This document shows, piece by piece, positions 1 to 5,082 of a stretch of DNA of 5,082 nucleotides (positions are counted from its first letter, which is position 1; each line of letters opens with the position of its first letter). The stretch comes from an uncultured Alcanivoracaceae bacterium (GTDB lineage: Bacteria > Pseudomonadota > Gammaproteobacteria > Pseudomonadales > Alcanivoracaceae): assembly GCA_937943665.1 (NCBI GenBank), contig CALEAR010000056.1:1-5082 (forward strand). Reading direction: 5' to 3'. The translations under genes and the position numbers were made by a program. Under the pieces are notes generated by a model, which was given only the letters and a program-made list of their open reading frames with translations, was not told the origin of the DNA and did not search any database.

Positions 1-17
1 ATGAATGGCACTCTTTT

Positions 18-51
18 ATCCTTCAACACCCCCTGTTGAAGGATTTTTTTT
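18..51 (+). terminator. Rho-independent terminator of an upstream plus-strand gene
   Basis: A perfect 11-bp inverted repeat (ATCCTTCAACA at 18-28, TGTTGAAGGAT at 34-44) encloses a loop of five C. It runs directly into eight T at 44-51. This is a textbook intrinsic terminator for plus-strand transcription. Read the other way, the stem is followed by A residues rather than T, so it is not expected to work on the minus strand. It must end a gene lying left of the window, and it insulates the acetyltransferase gene from that unit. Confidence 0.93.
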
Positions 52-78
52 GCCTACAGTTTGCGGCCTCTTTGTAAC
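50..78 (+). promoter_or_regulatory. Weak candidate sigma-70 promoter for the acetyltransferase gene
   Basis: TTGCCT at 50-55 (4 of 6 matches to TTGACA) and TGTAAC at 73-78 (4 of 6 to TATAAT) are separated by 17 bases. This would place the transcription start near 85 and leave a leader of roughly 28 bases. The upstream terminator means a promoter is needed between about 50 and 112, and this is the best pair I see. The match is ordinary and could arise by chance. A second pair, TTGCGG at 61-66 and TTCCAT at 84-89, is poorer. Confidence 0.25.
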
Positions 79-103
79 TGTGTTTCCATGCTGAGGAATC
101 ACT

Positions 104-110
104 AAGGAAA
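104..110 (+). promoter_or_regulatory. Ribosome binding site of the acetyltransferase gene
   Basis: AAGGAAA lies just upstream of two possible starts in the same frame, GTG at 113 and ATG at 122. From the AAGG core the spacing to GTG is about 5 bases, which is normal. The spacing from the end of the site to ATG is about 12 bases, which is long. The site therefore mildly favours GTG, giving a protein three residues longer. The choice does not affect any conserved motif. Confidence 0.55.
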
Positions 111-112
111 GC

Positions 113-931
113 GTGAACACCATGGTATTTTCACTTGAGGCATATTTTGAGCGCATTGGCTATGAAGGTGAGGTAACACCCACGTTAGCGGTATTGCGTC
201 AGCTCATACGCCTTCATACCCAACGCATTCCCTTTGAAAATATTGATGTGCTGTTAAAGCGGCCCATTCAATTAGCCCCAGAGGCTATTTTTCGTAAATT
301 GGTGCTGCAGCACCGTGGCGGTTACTGTTTTGAACAAAATGGTTTGTTTCAACAGGTATTACGCCGTATAGGTTATGAGGTGCACCCCCTAGGAGCGAGA
401 GTGCGCTTGAGCCAACCCGATAGAGCTCATTTCCCAGCGCGCACCCATTTATTGAGCAGTGTTAAGGTGGAGGGGCGTTGGTGGATTGTGGATGTGGGCT
501 TTGGTGCTTTATCGCTAACAGCACCACTTTTATGGGAAGCGGGAGTGCCACAGCACCAGTTTCGCGAGCCAAGGCGTTTGGTGCGTGAAGGAAAGCGCTG
601 GTTTCACCAAAGCTGGAAGCATGGGCAGTGGCAAGACATTTATGAGTTTATGAATAAGCCCATGTATTTGGCAGATCAACGCATGGCCAATTGGTATACT
701 AGCACGCACCCTGATTCACACTTTACTCAGCGATTAAGTATGGCCTTGGCATTGCCTAATGATGGTCGTGTTACGGTAAATGGGTTGTCGCTGCGTTTGT
801 TACGCAGTGGACAAAAGGAAGAACGGTTTCGTATTGGCAGAGAGGCCTTAGGTCCTGTGTTGGCACAGCACTTTGGGGTGCATTTGAATGAAGAGGAGTG
901 CGCCCACTTGTGGCGCACTCATCAGGGGTAG
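113..931 (+). CDS. nat: Arylamine N-acetyltransferase (NAT/NhoA family)
   Basis: This cytosolic enzyme transfers acetyl from acetyl-CoA to arylamines, arylhydroxylamines or hydrazines through an acetyl-cysteine intermediate. The 272-residue length fits the family, which is usually about 260-290. The catalytic triad is complete: Cys72 in RGGYCFEQN (codon 326-328), His112 in THLL (446-448) and Asp127 in VDVGFG (491-493). The N-terminal helical-bundle motif IPFENIDV is at 39-46. The expected order is visible: helical bundle (about 1-90), beta domain (about 90-190) and C-terminal lid. The GTG start is supported by ribosome binding site spacing; ATG at 122 is the alternative and would number the Cys 69, as in the Salmonella enzyme. 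The gene stands alone between a terminator and the convergent fadE. The natural substrate cannot be inferred: most bacterial NATs are orphan enzymes known from xenobiotic assays, and some relatives act as amide synthases in ansamycin clusters, but no such cluster is visible here. Confidence 0.95.
   Translation: MNTMVFSLEAYFERIGYEGEVTPTLAVLRQLIRLHTQRIPFENIDVLLKRPIQLAPEAIFRKLVLQHRGGYCFEQNGLFQQVLRRIGYEVHPLGARVRLSQPDRAHFPARTHLLSSVKVEGRWWIVDVGFGALSLTAPLLWEAGVPQHQFREPRRLVREGKRWFHQSWKHGQWQDIYEFMNKPMYLADQRMANWYTSTHPDSHFTQRLSMALALPNDGRVTVNGLSLRLLRSGQKEERFRIGREALGPVLAQHFGVHLNEEECAHLWRTHQG
896..920. other. GC-rich hairpin at the convergent nat/fadE ends
   Basis: GAGTGCGCC (896-904) and GGCGCACTC (912-920) form a perfect 9-bp stem. 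With one bulged C the stem extends by a further A-T pair around a CTTG loop. It lies inside the last codons of nat and about 13 bases beyond the stop codon of fadE. On the minus strand it is followed by CTCTTCATTC, which is pyrimidine-rich but not a proper U tract. On the plus strand there is no U tract directly after it. It may act as a weak terminator or 3'-end stabiliser for the fadJ-fadE transcript. That role is inferred; the pairing itself is plain in the sequence. Confidence 0.5.
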
Positions 932-932
932 T

Positions 933-3230
933 TTAGCTGGCTTTTTTGGCACCGCCCATAACGGGAGGGTTTATGAAACCACCATCTCCTGTGGCGGTGA
1001 GTCCTTGTAGGCCACCATTGCCATAGTATTCCTCGGGGGTAAACACATCCACTTCAATGGCTGCTAAGCAAGCTTCATTGGCTTCTTTTAGTAGCTCATA
1101 TTCAGATTGATTGATTACACCTAGCTCATAGGCTTCCGCCGCTAACTCATCAGGGTTGCCACGGCGCAGCTTGCGGACCTTTTGTGCCGCCTTAATGGTG
1201 GCACGCACAGGTTCTGCCTTAGTGGTGAGCTCAAAGGCGTGTAGCAAGCGGCCAAGGCCTTTATCTTTATCCTTAGGCATATAGTTGGTGCTGCCCACAA
1301 TGCGCTTAAACTGATCGTTATAGCGTTGAATGGTGAGCGCTGCTTTATGGGAAAGGGTATCGTTTGGTAGCTTGGCCAAGGGGTTTAGTCCTAGCCAAAT
1401 GCGGCCAATGGTTTTGAGGAAGTAGCCCACGGGGCCATCAAAGTTTTCATAAATACCCTCAAAGGCACGCTGGATTTGCGTTAGGCCATATTCGCCTGTG
1501 TATTGCACCAAAGGTAAATCTTCTTCTTGCTGGCCTTCAGCTTCGTAGCGGCGTAGGGCAGCGGTGGTGATATATAACCAAGCGGCCACATCTGCATAAC
1601 GGCCGGTGAGATTACCGCGCGCTTTAAGCTTGCCGCCCACTAAGAACATGGCCAAGTTGGTTAGTAGGCCAAAGCGGGTGGCAGCCCAGCCTAAACGGCG
1701 ATAAATGTTCTTGGTTTTAGGTGCCACGGTTTTGGGTACTTTCACAGTGAAAAAGCCGCGAGTGATACCCCGCACTAGTGTCATCACAAGGCCTAATAGA
1801 AACTGTAGCATCCAACCGGTGAGATTTTTGCGGAAGCTTTCCACATCATCGTTTTCCACCGCTTCCACCACATTGTAAGCATAGGGATGGCAGCGGGTGG
1901 CGCCTTGCCCGAAGATCATTAGGGTGCGAGTCATGATATTGGCGCCTTCCACGGTCACACTCACAGGGGCGGAGTTATACAGGCGACCCATGCTGTTGTT
2001 GGGGCCTTGCATTACGCCGTAACCGGCACACACATCCATGGCATCGGTGCCCACATCGCGGCCCATTTCCGTGGAGTAAGCCTTCATAATGGCAGAGGTA
2101 ACAGGAGGCTGTATATTGTTATCCACCGCAGAGCAGCCAAAGATTCGTGCTGCATCAAAGGCATAACTCATGGCCGCCGCCTTACCCACCTTGTGTTCCA
2201 CACCTTCCATACGGCCCACGGGAATGCCGAATTGGCGGCGCACCATGGAGTAAGCACCTGCGTGCATAGCACCATGGTGAACCCCACACACACCTGTGGC
2301 AGGTAAGGACACCATACGTCCGCCGGCTAAGGCTTCCATGAGCATTTTCCAGCCGTTCCCCAAGTGCTCTGGGCCACCAAGAATATCTTTAACGGGGATC
2401 ACCACATTACGCCCCACAATGGGTCCGTTGGGGAAGTGCTCACCAATGGGTTGGTGATGATCACCAATGTGTAAGCCTTCTACACCCTTTTCAATGAGCA
2501 CCACGGTAATGCCAGGGTTTTCACCTTTGCCCAGTAGGTTATCTGGATCCTGTACGCGTACAGCAAGGGAAATTAAGTTAGCAATGGGCGCAAGGGTAAT
2601 GTAGCGCTTACGGAAGTTCATACGGAACTTCAGTTCGCCATCATCATCCTTAAATACCACAGCCTCGGCCTTAAGGGAGGCAGCATCGGAACCAGCGGTG
2701 GGCTCGGTTAAGCCAAAGCAGGGGATAAACTCACCGTTGGCTAGCTTGGGAAGATAATATTGCTTTTGTTCCTCAGTGCCGTAATGGCCTAATAGCTCAG
2801 CGGCCCCTAAGGAGTTGGGAATGACCACAAGGGCACTGAGCAGGCCTGAATAGGAACTGATTTTCGCCATAATGCATGATTTGGCTAGGGTGGACATGGG
2901 GCGTCCGCCGTATTCTTCAGCAATTTGCATGGCAAAAAAGCCATTATCAGCCATGAATTGGAACACTTCATCGGGAAGCTTGCGAGTACGTGAGAGTTCA
3001 TAGCTATCGCACATGACGAGTAGCTCTTCCACGGGGCCATCTAAAAAGGCTTGTTCCTCTGGGGATAGCTTATTGTAGTTTTCCTTAAGGATGGCTTCGA
3101 AATCCACTTTACCGCCAAAAAATTGGCCCTCAATCCATACATCGCCCGCTTGAAGGGCTTGTCTTTCTGTGTCTGAGATTTGGGGCAGGATTTTATTTTC
3201 CTGCATCCACTGCATCAGTTTATTGAACAT
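933..3230 (-). CDS. fadE: FadE-type acyl-CoA dehydrogenase with long C-terminal domain
   Basis: The enzyme catalyses the first step of beta-oxidation, FAD-dependent conversion of acyl-CoA to trans-2-enoyl-CoA. The 765 residues fit the FadE family (E. coli FadE is 814), not the standard acyl-CoA dehydrogenases of about 380. An N-terminal FadE region with EEQAFLDGPVEE (58-69) leads into the dehydrogenase core. The core has the flavin-contact motif FGLTEPTAGSD (172-182), KRYITLAP (208-215) and the C-terminal helical domain. The expected catalytic base is Glu428 in VTVEGANI (codon 1947-1949), followed by IFGQGATRCHPY (439-450). Residues from about 455 onward match the DUF1974-type extension, including hydrophobic stretches near 472-488 and 521-533, and the last 35 or so residues are a Gly-rich tail. 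The ATG is preceded by TAGGAAA at good spacing, and an in-frame TAA at 3249-3251 prevents a longer N-terminus. The roughly 70-residue hydrophobic leader of E. coli FadE is therefore absent. It is probably co-transcribed with fadJ, which ends 53 bases upstream. Confidence 0.95.
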   Translation of the reverse strand: MFNKLMQWMQENKILPQISDTERQALQAGDVWIEGQFFGGKVDFEAILKENYNKLSPEEQAFLDGPVEELLVMCDSYELSRTRKLPDEVFQFMADNGFFAMQIAEEYGGRPMSTLAKSCIMAKISSYSGLLSALVVIPNSLGAAELLGHYGTEEQKQYYLPKLANGEFIPCFGLTEPTAGSDAASLKAEAVVFKDDDGELKFRMNFRKRYITLAPIANLISLAVRVQDPDNLLGKGENPGITVVLIEKGVEGLHIGDHHQPIGEHFPNGPIVGRNVVIPVKDILGGPEHLGNGWKMLMEALAGGRMVSLPATGVCGVHHGAMHAGAYSMVRRQFGIPVGRMEGVEHKVGKAAAMSYAFDAARIFGCSAVDNNIQPPVTSAIMKAYSTEMGRDVGTDAMDVCAGYGVMQGPNNSMGRLYNSAPVSVTVEGANIMTRTLMIFGQGATRCHPYAYNVVEAVENDDVESFRKNLTGWMLQFLLGLVMTLVRGITRGFFTVKVPKTVAPKTKNIYRRLGWAATRFGLLTNLAMFLVGGKLKARGNLTGRYADVAAWLYITTAALRRYEAEGQQEEDLPLVQYTGEYGLTQIQRAFEGIYENFDGPVGYFLKTIGRIWLGLNPLAKLPNDTLSHKAALTIQRYNDQFKRIVGSTNYMPKDKDKGLGRLLHAFELTTKAEPVRATIKAAQKVRKLRRGNPDELAAEAYELGVINQSEYELLKEANEACLAAIEVDVFTPEEYYGNGGLQGLTATGDGGFINPPVMGGAKKAS

Positions 3231-3234
3231 GATG

Positions 3235-3241
3235 TTTCCTA
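3235..3241 (-). promoter_or_regulatory. Ribosome binding site of fadE
   Basis: On the minus strand TAGGAAA precedes the ATG at 3230, with about six bases between the AGGA core and the start codon. Together with the in-frame stop at 3249-3251 it fixes this ATG as the start. That matters because it shows the short N-terminus is real and not a misplaced start. Confidence 0.8.
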
Positions 3242-3254
3242 TGGTTAGTTAGAT

Positions 3255-3274
3255 GCTGGCCAACAAAGACCAGC
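3255..3274 (-). other. Hairpin in the fadJ-fadE intergenic spacer
   Basis: Read on the minus strand, GCTGGTC and GGCCAGC flank the six-base loop TTTGTT. They form a 7-bp stem with one G-U pair. On the opposite strand that pair becomes an A-C mismatch, so the structure favours the fadJ-fadE transcript. No U tract follows, so it is not an intrinsic terminator. It sits between the fadJ stop and the fadE ribosome binding site, where it could serve as an RNA processing or stability element. Function is inferred. Confidence 0.4.
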
Positions 3275-3283
3275 GGGTTACAT

Positions 3284-5082
3284 TTATGCATAAAAGGTTT
3301 TTTTGGTTTTCGCCATGTCCACGAGCAGTGGCGCAGGGGCAAAGCGCGGCCCATGGGCTTGAGCCAATTGTTCTAAGGTTTGCACCGCTTTCTCTAGGCC
3401 TATGCTATCTAGATAACGGAAAGGACCACCTCGGAAGGGCGGGAACCCAAGACCAAAAATGGCACCAATATCCCCATGCAGGGGCTCGCTAATGATGCCC
3501 TCTTGTAAACAGTATACGGCTTCATTCACCATCATCCACAGGCACCGACGAACGATTTCTTCATCGGAGAGGTGCTTCTGTTCTTTGATGTTCATAAGAC
3601 CATACAGTAAGTTATTAACCGGCTTCTCTCCTTTTTTAGTGCCTTCATACACATAGAAACCGCGGCCTGTTTTACGACCTAAGAAGTTATTGCTAATCAT
3701 AATATCTGCCGCATCTGGTGAACTCATACGCTCACCGAAGGCAGCCTCAAGCACAGGGCCCACGTTGGTGCCCACATCCACTCCCACTTCATCTAATAAG
3801 GTAATGGGGCCCACAGGATAACCAAACTTTTCCAACGCTTTGTCCACCACGTCAATGGCTACACCTTCTGTGAGTAAGCGGGTGGCCTCATTGAGGTAAG
3901 GGGCCAAAATACGTGTGGTGTAAAAGCCAGGGCCATCCTTCACCACAATCACGGTTTTACCTTGCGCTTTACCAAACTCCACGCAGGCGGCGGTAACCTC
4001 GGGTGCGGTTTTCTCCGTGGTGATGATCTCTAACAGAGGCATTTTTTCCACCGGAGAGAAATAATGCAGGCCAATTACGTTTTCGGGACGTTTGGCGGCT
4101 TTGGCAATGTCTGAAATGGGGATGGAAGAGGTGTTGGAAGCAAAGATGGTGTTTTCATTACCGTGTGCTTCCACGTCCTTAAGCATTTGATGTTTAAGCT
4201 CGAGATTTTCGAACACGGCCTCCACCACCAGATCCAAGTGTTTAAAGCCACTGTAATCTGTGGTGAACGAAACCGCATTCCGCTCAGCATCGGCCTCGGC
4301 ACGTGAGAGAGCGCCACGTTGCACGCGACGCTCATAAAATTTATTCAGGTATTTTACCCCGTGGGATAACCCTTTGTCATCGCGATCTTTCAAGCGTACA
4401 GGGAGTTTAGCTTTGTTAGCCGTGGTGAGCGCAATGCCAGCGCCCATTAAGCCCGCACCAAGAACACCAATGCGTTTAATGGTACGAGGTTCCACATCCT
4501 CTGCCACAAAGGTTTCTTTTTTTAGAACATTGGTGCCATGGAATATATTGCGCAATTGTTGGGAAACCGGCGTCATAGCGAGTTCACCAAAGCGCTTGGC
4601 CTCTAAGGCGTAACCCGCATCAAGTCCCTTTTCATACCCAGTTTGTACGGCATCAATAATGGCGGGAATGGCAGGGTATAAGCCTTGGCTTTTTCGTAAC
4701 GCCTGCTTGCGAGCTTGATCAAACACCACCTTGCGGCCCACGGGGTTTTGTTCCAATGCCACCTTGGTGAGGGTTTCTTTGTTCATGTAGGCAGTGAGGT
4801 TTACGCTCGCGGCTTCTTTTTCTTCCACCAAAGCGAGCGCCCTTGCCACAGCACGATCATAAAGTGCCACTGGCTCGCAAATTTCATCCACTAACCCCAT
4901 ATCCAATGCGCGTTTTGGGCGCAGTTGGCGGCCTGTAAGCATAAGGTCTAAGGCGTTGGCAATACCCACTGTGCGTGGCAAGCGTTGGGTGCCGCCGCCA
5001 GCGGGTAAGAGGCCGAGCATTACCTCGGGCAAACCGAGTACCGTGTGAGAGCTGGTGGCAGCAATGCGCCAAGAGCAGGCCA
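3284..5082 (-). CDS. fadJ: FadJ-type enoyl-CoA hydratase/3-hydroxyacyl-CoA dehydrogenase, N-terminus cut by the window edge
   Basis: This bifunctional beta-oxidation alpha subunit hydrates trans-2-enoyl-CoA and then oxidises L-3-hydroxyacyl-CoA with NAD+. In vivo it works in a complex with a thiolase (FadI). The 598 visible residues begin inside the crotonase domain: TVLGLPEVMLG holds the second hydratase glutamate (codon 5024-5026), while the first lies outside the window. The connector LAMTPVSQQLRNIF resembles E. coli FadJ. The NAD-binding Rossmann motif is IGVLGAGLMGAG (residues 204-215 of the visible part). The dehydrogenase pair is His in GLHYFSPVEKMP (4064-4066) and Glu 12 residues later (4028-4030), the spacing known from FadB. 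The second helical domain contains GPITLLDEVG and GFPPFRGGPFRY. FadJ is preferred over FadB because of these segments and the lack of a longer C-terminal tail. TTG at 5032 or ATG at 5020 is not the start: the frame stays open, with crotonase-like sequence, to the edge. At a usual length of about 714, roughly 115 residues are missing. The TAA stop is followed two codons later by a second in-frame TAA. Confidence 0.95.
   Translation of the reverse strand, partial: ACSWRIAATSSHTVLGLPEVMLGLLPAGGGTQRLPRTVGIANALDLMLTGRQLRPKRALDMGLVDEICEPVALYDRAVARALALVEEKEAASVNLTAYMNKETLTKVALEQNPVGRKVVFDQARKQALRKSQGLYPAIPAIIDAVQTGYEKGLDAGYALEAKRFGELAMTPVSQQLRNIFHGTNVLKKETFVAEDVEPRTIKRIGVLGAGLMGAGIALTTANKAKLPVRLKDRDDKGLSHGVKYLNKFYERRVQRGALSRAEADAERNAVSFTTDYSGFKHLDLVVEAVFENLELKHQMLKDVEAHGNENTIFASNTSSIPISDIAKAAKRPENVIGLHYFSPVEKMPLLEIITTEKTAPEVTAACVEFGKAQGKTVIVVKDGPGFYTTRILAPYLNEATRLLTEGVAIDVVDKALEKFGYPVGPITLLDEVGVDVGTNVGPVLEAAFGERMSSPDAADIMISNNFLGRKTGRGFYVYEGTKKGEKPVNNLLYGLMNIKEQKHLSDEEIVRRCLWMMVNEAVYCLQEGIISEPLHGDIGAIFGLGFPPFRGGPFRYLDSIGLEKAVQTLEQLAQAHGPRFAPAPLLVDMAKTKKTFYA

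Noticed and set aside
727..918. Minus-strand open frame of 63 codons antisense to the end of nat
   Set aside because: It is antisense to conserved NAT sequence. It begins within the 896-920 hairpin region and shows no domain.
2007..2306. Plus-strand open frame of 99 codons, rich in His, antisense to fadE
   Set aside because: It lies wholly inside a well-supported minus-strand coding region. Its His-rich composition is what the complement of the fadE codons produces, and no convincing ribosome binding site or known domain is visible.
3255..3274. FadR operator in the fadJ-fadE spacer
   Set aside because: CTGGTC at 3268-3273 (minus strand) matches one half of the FadR palindrome. The other half is six bases away rather than one and reads GGCCAG, so the spacing does not fit an operator. 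It is better explained as a hairpin stem.
3253..3656. Two overlapping plus-strand open frames (3253-3492 and 3459-3656) across the spacer and the 3' end of fadJ
   Set aside because: Both are mostly antisense to conserved FadJ sequence, show no recognisable domain and have no supporting ribosome binding site.
4075..4613. Short open frames at 4075-4335 (-) and 4374-4613 (+)
   Set aside because: They are out-of-frame or antisense shadows of the dehydrogenase domain of fadJ, whose own frame is continuous and conserved throughout.
5018..5032. A start codon for fadJ at TTG 5032 or ATG 5020
   Set aside because: Translation upstream to the window edge continues without a stop and reads as crotonase sequence ending in TVLGL, so the true start lies beyond the window.
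4884..5072. Short minus-strand open frame overlapping the crotonase part of fadJ
   Set aside because: It is out of frame with the conserved crotonase motifs and has no family resemblance, so it is a shadow.
1..5082. Mobile elements, CRISPR arrays, tRNA or rRNA genes, or a novel defence-type system
   Set aside because: Three recognisable metabolic genes fill nearly all of the window. I saw no transposase, array-like repeats, RNA gene or unexplained coding region.

Overview
The window looks like a chromosomal stretch from a gammaproteobacterium. Two of its three genes are close in architecture to the Enterobacteria-type fatty-acid oxidation proteins FadJ and FadE. The FadE-like protein carries the long C-terminal extension (DUF1974 type) that separates this family from ordinary acyl-CoA dehydrogenases of about 380 residues. 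Base composition is moderate and even, with no sign of a mobile or recently acquired segment. I cannot name the genus from this sequence.

Layout, left to right. Positions 1-112 are a short intergenic stretch. It opens with a strong rho-independent terminator at 18-51 that closes an unseen plus-strand gene to the left, followed by a weak candidate promoter and a ribosome binding site. Positions 113-931 (+) encode an arylamine N-acetyltransferase with a complete Cys-His-Asp triad. After a single base, 933-3230 (-) encodes a FadE-type acyl-CoA dehydrogenase, so the two genes converge. A 53-base spacer holding a small hairpin separates it from a FadJ-type gene (3284-5082, -) that encodes enoyl-CoA hydratase/3-hydroxyacyl-CoA dehydrogenase. 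That gene runs off the right edge, so roughly the first 115 residues are missing.

How the genes work together. FadE oxidises acyl-CoA to trans-2-enoyl-CoA, and FadJ hydrates this and oxidises the product to 3-ketoacyl-CoA. The two minus-strand genes therefore supply three of the four steps of a beta-oxidation turn, in the transcription order fadJ then fadE. The thiolase for the fourth step (fadI in many relatives) is not in the window and could lie to the right. The acetyltransferase uses acetyl-CoA, the product of beta-oxidation, but its opposite orientation gives no evidence of shared regulation.

I found no sign of a new biological system. The points worth a second look are modest: a FadE without the N-terminal hydrophobic region of the E. 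coli enzyme, two transcript-level hairpins, and a convergent gene pair with almost no space for separate transcription termination.
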